DNA of 64,000 nt from Dickeya zeae NCPPB 2538 (GCF_000406165.1 NZ_CM001977.1:793090-857089), one strand, 5' to 3'; numbered from the stretch's first letter, positions 52,869 to 62,294 are shown. The notes: generated from the letters alone by a model not told the origin. A program made the numbers and translations.

Positions 52869-54596
52869 TCAGCAAAGCGTCTTTTCTTTAATGAACCGGC
52901 TTACCAGACTGCTTAACTCTTCTGCTGTCGGCTGGGCTAATGCCTGCTCCGCCAGCGCTTTCGCATCTTCGTAGTTGGCATTGCGAATAATTTTCTTGAT
53001 GCGAGGAATCGAGATGGCACTCATGCTGAACTCATCCAGACCCATTCCCAGCAGCAGTAGTGTAGCACGTTCGTCACCTGCTAGTTCACCGCACATGCCA
53101 GTCCACTTGCCTTCGGCATGGGAAGCGTCGATTACCTGCTTAATCAGGGTCAACACGGCCGGAGACATCGGGTTATAGAGATGAGAAATCAGCTCGTTCC
53201 CACGATCTACCGCCAGAGTATACTGGGTTAAGTCATTTGTCCCAATACTAAAGAAGTCAACTTCCTTCGCCAGATGATGGGCGATGGCCGCCGCGGCCGG
53301 GGTTTCCACCATCACACCGACTTCGATGGTTTCATCAAATACTTTGTTTTCAGCACGCAACTGGGCTTTGAGCATCTCCAGTTCGGCTTTCAGGGTACGC
53401 ACTTCTTCTACCGAAATGATCATCGGGAACATGATGCGCAATTTACCAAATGCGGAAGCACGCAGAATGGCGCGCAGCTGAGAATGCAGGATCTCCTTGC
53501 GATCAAGACAGATACGAATTGCACGCCAGCCGAGGAACGGGTTCTCTTCTTTCGGCAGGTCCATGTACGGCAGGTCTTTGTCACCACCGATATCCATGGT
53601 ACGCACGATCACCGCCTGAGCGCCCATCGCTTCCGCGACGGCTTTGTACGCCTGGAACTGCTCTTCTTCGGTCGGCAGGGCATCGCGGTCCATAAACAGG
53701 AATTCGGTGCGATACAGGCCCACGCCTTCGGCGCCGTTACGTTCAGCACCGGCGATGTCGCGCACGGTACCGATGTTCGCGCACACTTCAACCTCATGAC
53801 CATCCAGCGTGATGGCCGGCAGATCTTTGAGTTTAGCGAGTTCGTATTTTTCGGTGTTGTACTGCTCCTGAACCGCTTTGAGCTGCTCAATCGTAGCCTG
53901 ATCAGGATTCAGGTAAATCTTGTTGTTTACCCCATCCAGAATAACGAAATCGCCATTCTTGATTTTCTGGGTAGCGTCGGTAGTCCCTACGATGGCAGGC
54001 AGTTCCAGCGAACGCGCCATGATGGAGGTGTGGGAGGTACGGCCGCCGATATCGGTAATGAAACCCAGCACTTTGTTCAGGTTCAACTGTGCGGTTTCAG
54101 ACGGGGTCAGATCTTTAGCGATCAGGATAACTTCGTCCTGAATGTCACCCAGATCAACGATATGCATGCCCAGGATATTTTTCAGCAGGCGCTTGCCGAT
54201 ATCGCGCATGTCTGCTGCGCGCTCTTTCAGGTATTCGTCATCGAGTTCTTCCAGCGCTTTCGCCTGGGTTTCGATAACGGAAAACGCCGCCGCGTCCGCA
54301 GACGCATGCTCGTCTTTAATCAGGGAAATGATTTCCTGCTCGAACTCTTCATCTTCCAGCAGCATGATATGCCCTTCGAAGATGGCTTCTTTCTCTGGCC
54401 CCAGCGTCTCGGCGGCTTTTTGCTTGATTGCCTCCAACTGCTGTGACGCTTTGGCGCGACCAGTCAGGAAGAGTTCGATTTCCTTCTCGACCTGGTCTGC
54501 GGAGATTTTTTTCCGGTTGATGACAATCTCATCATCTTTCAGTAGCAGCGCCTTACCAAAAGCGATACCCGGTGATACTAATATGCCTGAAATCAT
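52869..54596 (-). CDS. ptsI: PTS enzyme I
   Basis: This 575-residue enzyme takes phosphate from PEP on H189 (GGRTSHTSIMARS) and passes it to HPr. The PEP-binding TIM barrel includes the catalytic cysteine in WTGMCGELAGD and SIGTNDLTQYTLAVDRGN. Length is the same as in E. coli. It lies between ptsH and crr in one operon. Confidence 0.98.
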   Translation of the reverse strand: MISGILVSPGIAFGKALLLKDDEIVINRKKISADQVEKEIELFLTGRAKASQQLEAIKQKAAETLGPEKEAIFEGHIMLLEDEEFEQEIISLIKDEHASADAAAFSVIETQAKALEELDDEYLKERAADMRDIGKRLLKNILGMHIVDLGDIQDEVILIAKDLTPSETAQLNLNKVLGFITDIGGRTSHTSIMARSLELPAIVGTTDATQKIKNGDFVILDGVNNKIYLNPDQATIEQLKAVQEQYNTEKYELAKLKDLPAITLDGHEVEVCANIGTVRDIAGAERNGAEGVGLYRTEFLFMDRDALPTEEEQFQAYKAVAEAMGAQAVIVRTMDIGGDKDLPYMDLPKEENPFLGWRAIRICLDRKEILHSQLRAILRASAFGKLRIMFPMIISVEEVRTLKAELEMLKAQLRAENKVFDETIEVGVMVETPAAAAIAHHLAKEVDFFSIGTNDLTQYTLAVDRGNELISHLYNPMSPAVLTLIKQVIDASHAEGKWTGMCGELAGDERATLLLLGMGLDEFSMSAISIPRIKKIIRNANYEDAKALAEQALAQPTAEELSSLVSRFIKEKTLC

Positions 54597-54643
54597 AACC
54601 CTACCTTACTTGATCCTGATGTTCACTAAAGAGAGCGGGCCGT

Positions 54644-54901
54644 TTACTCAAGCTCAGCCATCAGTTTAACCAGATGTTCAACGGCTTGCTGTTCGTCTTC
54701 GCCTTCAGCTGAAATCGTAACAACAGTACCTTGCGTCAGACCCAAGGTCTGCAACTTGAACAGGCTTTTCGCGCTGGCGCTTTTGCCGTTAGAGGTGACG
54801 TTGATTTCAGAGGTAAAACCTTTAGCTTCTTTCACAAACTGTGCGGCAGGACGAGTGTGCAGGCCATTCGGTGCGGTAATCGTTACTTCTTGCTTGAACA
54901 T
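54644..54901 (-). CDS. ptsH: Phosphocarrier protein HPr
   Basis: This 85-residue protein receives phosphate from enzyme I on H15 (NGLHTRPAA) and hands it to sugar EIIA domains; S46 is in ASAKSLFKL. I set the start at 54901 (MFKQEVTITAP), with a GGGGAAA ribosome site, instead of the longer reading from 54934. It is the first gene of ptsH-ptsI-crr, divergent in layout from nothing but preceded by a 340-bp leader/promoter region after cysK. Confidence 0.97.
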   Translation of the reverse strand: MFKQEVTITAPNGLHTRPAAQFVKEAKGFTSEINVTSNGKSASAKSLFKLQTLGLTQGTVVTISAEGEDEQQAVEHLVKLMAELE

Positions 54902-54943
54902 TCTGTTTTCCCCAACTTGTTGGATTAGGTTCATGTTGTGGAA

Positions 54944-54973
54944 CTAAAGTTTAGTGTATCTACTGAACTTTAG
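54944..54973. repeat. Inverted repeat in the ptsH leader
   Basis: CTAAAGTTTAGT and ACTGAACTTTAG form an 11-of-12 bp inverted repeat with a 6-nt loop, 43 bp upstream of the ptsH start. It may be a leader hairpin or an operator; the remaining region to 55241 carries pts promoters that I could not place exactly. Confidence 0.7.
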
Positions 54974-55241
54974 CCTGTTTGGTTGCCCTGAATGGGTCAG
55001 GGCAGGCCGGGATGCGGTTGAGGGAAACGGAATGCGCTTACCCCTGGCTTAAGTCGACAATGCTCCTTGTTCTTATGTTGATGAAGCGTCCGGCCTTGCT
55101 GCTTCATGTCACAAGAGTGATATCCGTATGCGGAGCGTCGACAGATATTAATTTCACGCATCAAAATAATTGTCCGGTTAAATACTAAACCTGACGGTGA
55201 AAAGCAATGTGCAAGTAACAGAAAGTTTGAACTCTGCCACA

Positions 55242-55269
55242 AAAAAGCACCCCGCAGGGTGCTTTTTTA
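55242..55269. terminator. cysK intrinsic terminator (symmetric)
   Basis: AAAAAAGCACCC / GGGTGCTTTTTT with a CGCA loop, 30 bp downstream of the cysK stop; runs of A and T make it usable on both strands. Confidence 0.92.
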
Positions 55270-55299
55270 ACTTTTAAATCACATTTGTGAGTGCCGGAA

Positions 55300-56268
55300 T
55301 TACTGCTGCAATTCCTGTTCGGTGAACAAATCGGCAAATAACGCAGTACTGAGGTAACGCTCGCCGGAGGATGGCAGAATCACCACGATGGTTTTGTTGG
55401 CGAATTCTTCTTCTTTTAACAGGTTAAGCGCAGCCGCTACCGCCGCACCGGAAGAAATCCCGGCCAGAATGCCTTCTTCTTCCATCAAACGACGGGCCGT
55501 GGTGATGGCTTCTTCGTTGGTGATGCGTTCAACGCGGTCGACCAGTTTCAGGTCCAGGTTGGCAGGAATGAAACCAGCGCCGATCCCCTGAATCTTATGC
55601 GGGCCAGGTTTGATCTCTTCGCCCGCCAGCGCCTGGGTGATAACCGGGGAGTCTGTCGGTTCAACGGCCACAGAAATGATCGCTTTGCCTTTGGTTTGCT
55701 TGATATAGCGGCTGACGCCCGTCAGCGTACCACCTGTACCGACACCAGCAATGAATACGTCCACTTCGCCGTCGGTGTCTTCCCAGATTTCCGGCCCGGT
55801 GGTTTTCTCATGAATTTCCGGGTTGGCCGGGTTGCTGAACTGCTGCAACAACAGGTAATGTTCCGGGTCGCTAGCCACAATCTCTTCGGCTTTGGCGATA
55901 GCGCCTTTCATGCCTTTGGCACCTTCGGTCAGCACCAGATTGGCGCCCAGCGCTTTAAGCAGTTTGCGACGCTCCAGACTCATGGTTTCCGGCATGGTCA
56001 GTGTCAGTTTGTAGCCGCGCGCTGCCGCCACATACGCCAGTGCGATACCGGTGTTACCGCTGGTCGGCTCTACGAGTTCGACACCGGGCTTCAATACGCC
56101 GCGTTTTTCGGCATCCCAAATCAGGTTGGCACCGATACGGCATTTGACGCTGAAGCTCGGGTTACGTGACTCCACCTTAGCCAGAATACGCCCATTACCA
56201 ATGCGATTCAGACGAACCAGCGGCGTATGGCCGATAGTGAAAGAATTGTCTTCGTAGATCTTACTCAT
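55300..56268 (-). CDS. cysK: Cysteine synthase A (O-acetylserine sulfhydrylase) CysK
   Basis: This 322-residue PLP enzyme makes cysteine from O-acetylserine and sulfide. PLP lysine K42 is in PSFSVKCRIG, substrate loop EPTSGNTGIAL, PLP phosphate loop GVGTGGTLTG. It lies downstream of cysZ and upstream of ptsHI-crr, as in E. coli. Paired with CysM at 43.7 kb, the window holds both isozymes. Confidence 0.97.
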   Translation of the reverse strand: MSKIYEDNSFTIGHTPLVRLNRIGNGRILAKVESRNPSFSVKCRIGANLIWDAEKRGVLKPGVELVEPTSGNTGIALAYVAAARGYKLTLTMPETMSLERRKLLKALGANLVLTEGAKGMKGAIAKAEEIVASDPEHYLLLQQFSNPANPEIHEKTTGPEIWEDTDGEVDVFIAGVGTGGTLTGVSRYIKQTKGKAIISVAVEPTDSPVITQALAGEEIKPGPHKIQGIGAGFIPANLDLKLVDRVERITNEEAITTARRLMEEEGILAGISSGAAVAAALNLLKEEEFANKTIVVILPSSGERYLSTALFADLFTEQELQQ

Positions 56269-56441
56269 AGCCCGTCCTTAATAACTGTATGAAATTTTTG
56301 CGAACCTCAGAGAGAATACTCGTTCGCGAAAACCAGTGAAGTAAAGAATCGCTATATCGATATGTTCTGAGGAAATATATTTTCATTAATATCCAGTTAT
56401 AGAACATCGTAGCGTCACTGGCTCTCCTTTCGGTGTTCGTG

Positions 56442-57212
56442 TCAGTGCCGGGGCCGTGTGCTGGAAAGATGGCGGTAACGGTCGACCCACAAGGCGGTCG
56501 CGCCGCAGACAGCAACCGGCATGATCAACAAGTTCAGCACCGGCACCATGGTGAACAGGCTGACCAGCGCGCCAAATTGCAGATTCGCCAGCTTGTTTTG
56601 CCGCAACGCCTTACGCATGGTGGCAAAGCTGACTTTGTGGTTATCGAACGGATAATCGCAATATTGGATTGCCAGCATCCAGGCACCAAACAAAAACCAC
56701 AGCACAGGAACGACCGTCTGGCCGACGCCCGGTACGAAATACAGCAGCAGTAACACCAGCAGACGGGGTAAATAATAGGCCAATTTTTGCAGTTCGCGTC
56801 GCATGATGCGCGGCACGTCTTTGGCAATATCGAGCATGCCGTTGGAAGGCAACGGCTGGCCGGTCAGCCGGGCTTCCAGTTGCTCCGCCAGCAGGCCGTT
56901 GAATGGCGCGGCGATCAGGTTGGTCAGGGTGCTAAAGAAATAGCTGAAAACCAGCAAGACGGAAAGTGTCACCAGCGGCCAGAGCAGGTAGCTGAGCCAC
57001 TGTAGCCACTCCGGCACATGGGTCATTAGCTGCGGGATCCAGGTGCCAAGCTGGCGAAACAGCCACCAAAAAGCACCACCCATCAGCAGGATATTCACCA
57101 GCATGGGAAGAATGACAAAACGACGGATACCGGGCAGAGAAAGCAGTTGCCAGCCTTTCAGAAAATAATGCAGGCCGCTGTGTTTGGGATCAAGGTGTTG
57201 CGTGTAGGACAT
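56442..57212 (-). CDS. cysZ: Sulfate transporter CysZ
   Basis: This 256-residue inner-membrane protein mediates sulfate uptake for cysteine synthesis. Four or more hydrophobic segments are visible (about 28-50, 66-95, 145-165, 205-235), with SYFFSTLTNLIAAPFNGLLAE conserved. It precedes cysK in the same direction with a 173-bp gap and is divergent from zipA, as in E. coli. Confidence 0.95.
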   Translation of the reverse strand: MSYTQHLDPKHSGLHYFLKGWQLLSLPGIRRFVILPMLVNILLMGGAFWWLFRQLGTWIPQLMTHVPEWLQWLSYLLWPLVTLSVLLVFSYFFSTLTNLIAAPFNGLLAEQLEARLTGQPLPSNGMLDIAKDVPRIMRRELQKLAYYLPRLLVLLLLYFVPGVGQTVVPVLWFLFGAWMLAIQYCDYPFDNHKVSFATMRKALRQNKLANLQFGALVSLFTMVPVLNLLIMPVAVCGATALWVDRYRHLSSTRPRH

Positions 57213-57434
57213 GGGGCGGTTCTCACCTTATGGTAGGCAGGTTACGGCATCATATCGGGATGAATTTCGGCTGGCTAGCTGCGATTTGCCTGAAAAAACG
57301 GCAAAAAAATGCCCGCAGTCGATCTTTATTATCATAAACTAGTGTACAGACTTGCACTTGAGTACACAGGCAAATACAGTTAGAGGTATGTGTATTTGCC
57401 GTAGTGGCAATGTATTGGAATAACTGGGATAGCA

Positions 57435-58388
57435 ATGATGCAGGACCTGCGTCTGATCTTGATTGTCGTTGGCGCGATCGCAATTATAGCACTGTTACTG
57501 CATGGTCTTTGGACAAGCCGTAAGGAGCGCTCGTCCCTTTTCCGCGATCGTCCGGTAAAACGCCTGAAGCCAAAGCGTGATGATGCCCCCTTGGAAGACA
57601 TTGACGATGGGGTGGGTGAAGTGCGGGTAACGTCTTCTCGCCGTCAGCAAAATACGCCGTCCGGCAGCGCTGCGGGTGATCGTTTTGAGGCGACCTTCCG
57701 CCAGGAGCCGACCGTCTACGATCCGCTGCTGGATGAGGTTGAGCCGCCAGCGCCGTCGCATCAGCCTGTTCAGCCTGCTACCCCGTATGCTGAACCGCAG
57801 CCTCGCTATCAGCAACCCGCTTCCCACCCCCAGCCGGCAGAACCGGTGCAACGCGTTGCGGAGCAGAGAGCGGAAGAGTCGGCACCTGACGTTAACCATC
57901 ACCCTCATGCTGAACCGGTGTCTGAAGCGTCGTTGTCTTCACAGCCGATGCCACAACAAGAAGTGGTGCTGGTTTTGCACGTAGCGGCTCATCAGGGCGG
58001 TGTGATTGGTGGTGAAGTGCTGTTGCAAAGCGTGTTGCAGTCAGGTTTCCAGTTTGGCGAAATGAACATCTTTCATCGGCATGTTAACCCGGCAGGCAGT
58101 GGGCCGGTGTTATTCAGCCTGGCTAACATGGTCAAACCCGGTTCGTTCAATGTGGACGCGATGTCTGAATTTACCACGCCGGGCGTGTCGATTTTCATGA
58201 TGGTGCCGTCTTATGGCGATGCCAGCCAGAACTTCAAGCTGATGCTGCAGTCCGCTCAGCGTATCGCTGACGATGTGGGCGGTGTGGTACTGGATGATGA
58301 GCGTCGTCTGATGACGCCGCAGAAAGTGGAAGCCTATAAAGCCCGTATTCGCGATGTGCTCAAAGCAAACAGCGCTCAGAGCGAATAA
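57435..58388 (+). CDS. zipA: Cell-division protein ZipA
   Basis: This 317-residue FtsZ anchor has an N-terminal membrane helix (MMQDLRLILIVVGAIAIIAL), a charged segment RSSLFRDRPVKRLKPKRDD, a Pro/Gln-rich linker (about 75-180) and a C-terminal FtsZ-binding domain (about 183-317, VVLVLHVAAHQGGVIGGEVL). In E. coli ligA follows; here it does not, and a terminator plus yjeH come next. Divergent from cysZ. Confidence 0.95.
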   Translation: MMQDLRLILIVVGAIAIIALLLHGLWTSRKERSSLFRDRPVKRLKPKRDDAPLEDIDDGVGEVRVTSSRRQQNTPSGSAAGDRFEATFRQEPTVYDPLLDEVEPPAPSHQPVQPATPYAEPQPRYQQPASHPQPAEPVQRVAEQRAEESAPDVNHHPHAEPVSEASLSSQPMPQQEVVLVLHVAAHQGGVIGGEVLLQSVLQSGFQFGEMNIFHRHVNPAGSGPVLFSLANMVKPGSFNVDAMSEFTTPGVSIFMMVPSYGDASQNFKLMLQSAQRIADDVGGVVLDDERRLMTPQKVEAYKARIRDVLKANSAQSE

Positions 58389-58417
58389 CGGCAGTGCGTT
58401 GTGATATCACCGCTTTC

Positions 58418-58450
58418 AGAAGCCTCCGTTTACGGGGGCTTCTTGCTTTT
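58418..58450 (+). terminator. zipA intrinsic terminator
   Basis: AGAAGCCTCCG / CGGGGGCTTCT stem with one G-T pair and a short loop, followed by TGCTTTT, 29 bp after the zipA stop. Confidence 0.8.
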
Positions 58451-58608
58451 ATCGCGTGTTACGTCCATCGGGGTATGACTTTCATCGAGTAATTACGTTC
58501 ATCGCGCGGTTTTTCCGTGCTATCTCCATCGCGTCGTTTCCGTAACGAGCGCATTTCGTGTGGTAGTGTCGGCCGGTGAATCTACCGGTTGGCAATAAGG
58601 TGCAGACA

Positions 58609-59862
58609 GTGAGTGGCAATAATACGTTAAAACAGGAGTTGGGACTGGTTCAGGGGATTGGGTTGTTATCGACCTCGCTGTTAGGAACCGGCGTGTTTGC
58701 TGTGCCTGCTCTGGTGGCTGAGCAGTCGCAAGGTGATAGCTTGTGGGCCTGGCCGCTACTGATTGCCCTGGTGTTTCCGATTGCGATTGCCTTTGCCTCG
58801 TTGGGAAGGCACTTCCCGAATGCCGGTGGGGCGGCGCATTTTGTGAAGCTGGCGTTTGGGCCGCGCCTGGCGCGGGTGACCGGATGGTTGTTCCTGTCGG
58901 TGATCCCGGTGGGGTTGCCAGCGGCGATGCAGATTGCCGCCGGGTTCTGGCAGGCTGCCTTTGGGTTGAGTGCCGACGGGTTACTGCTGGTGCAATTGCT
59001 GACGCTGGCGGCGATTTGGCTACTGGGAATACGCAGTGCCGGTTCCAGCGCCACCATCCAGACGCTGATTGCCTTACTGGTGGTGCTGTTGGTGGCGGCA
59101 ATCTGGTGGAAAGGGCAGATTGCGCCGTCCCAGATTCCGTGGCCTGCGCTTACGCAGGTTCACGGCGCACAGATGCTGGATGCGCTGGCAGTGATGTTCT
59201 GGTGTTTCGTCGGGCTGGAAGCCTTTGCGCATCTGGCAACGGAATTCAAATCACCCGAGCGTGATTTCCCGCGGGCGCTGCTGATAGGCATGTTGCTAGC
59301 CGGTGCCGTTTATTGGGGATGTACTGTCGCCGTTTTGCATTTCGGGGCTTACGGTCCCCATCAGGCTGCCACCGCATCGCTGCCGGGCATAGTGGTGCGA
59401 TTGTTTGGCGAGCATGCCTTGTGGCTGGCTTGCATTGTCGGCTATCTCGCCTGTTTCGCCAGCGTGAATATTTATACCCAGGGTTTTGCCCGTCTGGTGT
59501 GGTCGCAGGCCCCGGAAGGGAGCCGACTAGCGCGTTTATCCACTGCGCGCGCGCCGGTGAACGCGTTATCGCTGGTGGTGGCCTGCTGCCTGCTCTGTTG
59601 CCTGTTGATTTACTGGCTGCAACTGCCGTTATCTGAGCTGATCGTTTACGCCAACGGCATTTTTATTTTGATTTATCTGCTGTGTATGCTGGCGGGGTGG
59701 CGGCTGTTGCATGGCCGTTCCCGTGTGATGGCAAGCATCGGGAGTGTACTATGCGTGGCGTTGCTGCTGACGCTCGGCTGGAAATCGCTGTATGCGTTAG
59801 GGATGCTGACGGTGCTATGGCTGGTGCTGCCGGTAAGACGTGCTGTTATCGCTACTGAATAA
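58609..59862 (+). CDS. yjeH: YjeH-type amino-acid exporter (APC family)
   Basis: This 417-residue, twelve-helix APC-superfamily protein matches E. coli YjeH, an exporter of methionine and branched-chain amino acids. LKQELGLVQGIGLLSTSLLG starts helix 1; VMFWCFVGLEAFAHLATEFK is in helix 6; CFASVNIYTQGFARLVWSQA is conserved. GTG at 58609 with AAGGTG upstream is the start; the GTG at 58576 adds non-conserved residues. It lies between zipA and ubiK, unlike in E. coli. Confidence 0.92.
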   Translation: MSGNNTLKQELGLVQGIGLLSTSLLGTGVFAVPALVAEQSQGDSLWAWPLLIALVFPIAIAFASLGRHFPNAGGAAHFVKLAFGPRLARVTGWLFLSVIPVGLPAAMQIAAGFWQAAFGLSADGLLLVQLLTLAAIWLLGIRSAGSSATIQTLIALLVVLLVAAIWWKGQIAPSQIPWPALTQVHGAQMLDALAVMFWCFVGLEAFAHLATEFKSPERDFPRALLIGMLLAGAVYWGCTVAVLHFGAYGPHQAATASLPGIVVRLFGEHALWLACIVGYLACFASVNIYTQGFARLVWSQAPEGSRLARLSTARAPVNALSLVVACCLLCCLLIYWLQLPLSELIVYANGIFILIYLLCMLAGWRLLHGRSRVMASIGSVLCVALLLTLGWKSLYALGMLTVLWLVLPVRRAVIATE

Positions 59863-59906
59863 AACCAGACAGGAGCGCAGGCCCTGTCTGGCATCGTGCC
59901 GCTGTG

Positions 59907-60197
59907 TTACTGAGCGTCGTCGCCAGGCGGCAGTTGTTCCGTGGCTTCGCGGCCTGCGACTTTCGCTTCCAGCTCGCTCATCCGCTGTTCCAACAGCGCC
60001 AGTTTTTCGCGGGTACGCAGCAATACCTGGGTTTGTAAGTCGAATTCTTCACGGCTGACTAAATCCAGTTTGCCTAACTGCGATTGTAAGATCTGACGGA
60101 TTTTCTTCTCCATGTCTTCGCCAAATTCCCGGATGCCTTTTGGCATGGATTCCTGCACCTGACGGGCAATCTGCTCTAATTTCTTCGGGTCAATCAT
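59907..60197 (-). CDS. ubiK: UbiK (YqiC), ubiquinone-biosynthesis accessory factor
   Basis: This 96-residue protein of the BMFP/YqiC family assists the aerobic ubiquinone assembly complex. It reads MIDPKKLEQIARQVQESMPK, then an amphipathic segment and a C-terminal coiled coil (LRTREKLALLEQRMSELEAK). Start 60197 has an AGGAAAG ribosome site; the longer reading is not family-like. Divergent from ribB, as in E. coli. Confidence 0.95.
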   Translation of the reverse strand: MIDPKKLEQIARQVQESMPKGIREFGEDMEKKIRQILQSQLGKLDLVSREEFDLQTQVLLRTREKLALLEQRMSELEAKVAGREATEQLPPGDDAQ

Positions 60198-60322
60198 GAC
60201 ACTTTCCTGAACTGTTTGACGAAAGGGTGGATATACATCAAGTGTAATGCCTGACCCGCACGGTATAAACAAAAAGTCATTTTCATTCGATAAATTTTGC
60301 GATCCATAAGCGGGGTTAGTGA

Positions 60323-60351
60323 TTGCCCCTCCCTTCGGTTAGCGCTATAGT
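60323..60351 (+). promoter_or_regulatory. Sigma-70 promoter of ribB leader
   Basis: TTGCCC (60323-60328) and TATAGT (60346-60351) are 17 bp apart, just before the FMN riboswitch. Confidence 0.8.
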
Positions 60352-60362
60352 AACCCTGCTTA

Positions 60363-60520
60363 TTCTCAGGGCGGGGTGTAATTCCCCACCGGCGGTAAAC
60401 CAGTGTGTGGCCTTAAGGTCAGCTGGAAGCCCGCGAGCGCTCAGACTGCATGGTTTGAGGTCAGCAGATCCGGTGTAATTCCGGGGCCGACGGTTATAGT
60501 CCGGATGGGAGAGAGTAACG
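60363..60520 (+). ncRNA. FMN riboswitch (RFN element) of ribB
   Basis: The conserved RFN landmarks are present in order: CAGGGCGGGGTG, ATTCCCCACCGGCGGTAAA, AGCCCGCGAGCG, GATCCGGTG, ATTCCGGGGCCGACGG, ATAGTCCGGATGG and GAGAGTAACG. FMN binding should reduce ribB expression. The E. coli counterpart also releases the small RNA SroG. A hairpin with T run follows. Confidence 0.97.
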
Positions 60521-60528
60521 GTTTCTGA

Positions 60529-60557
60529 CAGGCTAGCGCCTGCCCGCGTTATTTTTT
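60529..60557 (+). terminator. Riboswitch-controlled hairpin before ribB (candidate terminator)
   Basis: CAGGC / GCCTG stem (60529-60542) followed after 9 nt by TTTTTT at 60552-60557. It is placed right for FMN-dependent attenuation; exact fold not verified. Confidence 0.5.
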
Positions 60558-60646
60558 GCGTTTTTGTCTGTTTTCTCAGTGCAAAAACGACTCCTCAAGT
60601 TCGCCCTGATTCTGGTAATCCATACTAACAATGAGGTTTTTTTACC

Positions 60647-61300
60647 ATGAATCAGACTTTACTTTCCGAATTCGGTACACCTGTCGAACGCGTTGAACGT
60701 GCGCTGGATGCATTGCGTCAAGGCCGTGGCGTCATGGTGTTGGATGATGAAGACAGGGAAAATGAAGGTGATATGATTTTCCCCGCCGAAACCATGACCG
60801 TTGAGCAAATGGCGCTGACCATTCGCCACGGCAGCGGTATCGTATGTCTGTGTCTTACTGAAGAACGCCGCCAGAAGCTGGAACTGCCGATGATGGTGGA
60901 AAATAACTCCAGCCATTATCAGACGGCGTTCACCGTGACTATCGAAGCGGCTGAAGGCGTCACCACAGGTGTTTCTGCCGCCGATCGCCTGACAACCATT
61001 CGTACCGCGATTGCCGATGATGCCCGTGCGAGCGATCTGAATCGCCCTGGTCATGTGTTCCCACTGCGTGCGCAGCCGGGTGGCGTGCTGGCGCGTGGTG
61101 GTCATACTGAAGCCACGGTGGATTTAATGCGTCTGGCTGGGTTTAAACCGTTCGGCGTGCTGTGCGAACTGACCAATGATGATGGTTCCATGGCGCATGC
61201 GCCGGAAGTGATCACCTTCGCAAAACAGCACAATATGCCGGTGCTGACTATCGAAGATCTGGTGGCTTACCGTCAGGCGGCTGAGCGTAAAGCCAGCTGA
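60647..61300 (+). CDS. ribB: 3,4-dihydroxy-2-butanone 4-phosphate synthase RibB
   Basis: This 217-residue enzyme makes the four-carbon riboflavin precursor from ribulose 5-phosphate. The acidic metal site DDEDRENEGDMIF (about 33-45) and the ribulose-phosphate site RPGHVFPLRAQPGGVLARGGHTEA are intact. Length matches E. coli. It is controlled by the upstream FMN riboswitch and ends in a strong terminator. Confidence 0.98.
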   Translation: MNQTLLSEFGTPVERVERALDALRQGRGVMVLDDEDRENEGDMIFPAETMTVEQMALTIRHGSGIVCLCLTEERRQKLELPMMVENNSSHYQTAFTVTIEAAEGVTTGVSAADRLTTIRTAIADDARASDLNRPGHVFPLRAQPGGVLARGGHTEATVDLMRLAGFKPFGVLCELTNDDGSMAHAPEVITFAKQHNMPVLTIEDLVAYRQAAERKAS

Positions 61301-61327
61301 TTGTTGCCAGACACTATCACGTCTTTG

Positions 61328-61358
61328 AAACAGGGCCGGTTTTCCGGCCCTGTTTTTT
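61328..61358 (+). terminator. ribB intrinsic terminator
   Basis: AACAGGGCCGG / CCGGCCCTGTT stem with TTTT loop, followed by T run, 28 bp after the stop. Confidence 0.93.
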
Positions 61359-61430
61359 AGATAATTGTTTTTCAGATATGTATTTTTAGGCAGATGCTTT
61401 TTCAGGCGTAGGCTTTTTCAGATGCCGGGT

Positions 61431-62294
61431 TTAGGCTGGTTTGCGAGTCAGTAGTGTGGCAAAACGCAGTTTGATGCGATTGCCGTCGGCGTCGGTTTTG
61501 TGCAGTTCCCCCACATCCTCGTTGTATTTCACTATTTCCCAGTCACGATAATAGTCGTGCAATTCGTTGTGCCCGAAAGTGAACGAGAATGGCAGCGGGC
61601 AGGGGAAGTCGTCGGTGGACATAGCGGCGACAATCAGGTTATAGCCTCCGGCGACCGTGTGTTCCTGCATATTGCTGATAATAGCCGGGACGCAGGAACG
61701 ATCCAGAAACATGAATACCACTGTCGACAGGATGAAATCGTACTGATGGCGAATATCGGCCTGATTGATGTTGTGGACGAACGCGTCGATCCCACTGAGT
61801 GACTCATCCGCGATTATCTGGTTGAGCTTATCAATACTCATGGCGTTCTTGTCACAAGCTGTAACTTCAAAGCCTTTCAGGTTCAGGTAGAGTGCGTTAC
61901 GTCCGCCGCCACAGCCCAGATCCAGCGCTTTTCCCGGCTGGATATAACGCAGGGCGTTGACAACTTCTGAGTGGGTGCGTGTCAGCTCATATTTTTTGTG
62001 GTAGTAATCTTCCGCCGTGCAATAGAAACTGAGCTGGCATTGCAGGTCGTCGGAAAACGCGGCAATGCGGTGCCAGCGCTGCGGCTCAATATAAGGCGGC
62101 TGTTGCTGTGGTGAAAACAGCAAGCGCTCTGTGACTTCGCCTTGTTCCGTCAACAGTTCGAACGTCAGTTCGCCCTGCAGTATTTCCAGTTTTGCCCAGG
62201 TGCCTTCTTTGGTGTTGTGCTTTTCCTGGAACGCCGCAGGCAGCATATTGCTGTTCCATACCGGCATCTGTTTATAACAAATCAGTTCTTGCAT
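61431..62294 (-). CDS. tehB: TehB, tellurite-resistance SAM methyltransferase (long form)
   Basis: This 287-residue protein has an N-terminal DUF1971 domain (about 1-90, YKQMPVWNSNMLPAAFQEKH) and a C-terminal SAM-dependent methyltransferase domain with motif I ALDLGCGGGRNALYL near residue 123. It is the long TehB type known from Haemophilus; E. coli TehB lacks the N-terminal domain. No tehA is adjacent. Likely role is tellurite or other thiopurine/oxidant detoxification; native substrate is uncertain. Confidence 0.92.
   Translation of the reverse strand: MQELICYKQMPVWNSNMLPAAFQEKHNTKEGTWAKLEILQGELTFELLTEQGEVTERLLFSPQQQPPYIEPQRWHRIAAFSDDLQCQLSFYCTAEDYYHKKYELTRTHSEVVNALRYIQPGKALDLGCGGGRNALYLNLKGFEVTACDKNAMSIDKLNQIIADESLSGIDAFVHNINQADIRHQYDFILSTVVFMFLDRSCVPAIISNMQEHTVAGGYNLIVAAMSTDDFPCPLPFSFTFGHNELHDYYRDWEIVKYNEDVGELHKTDADGNRIKLRFATLLTRKPA

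Noticed and set aside
55100..55135. CRP site in the pts promoter region
   Set aside because: TCAC and GTGA halves are in the wrong order for the TGTGA-N6-TCACA consensus.
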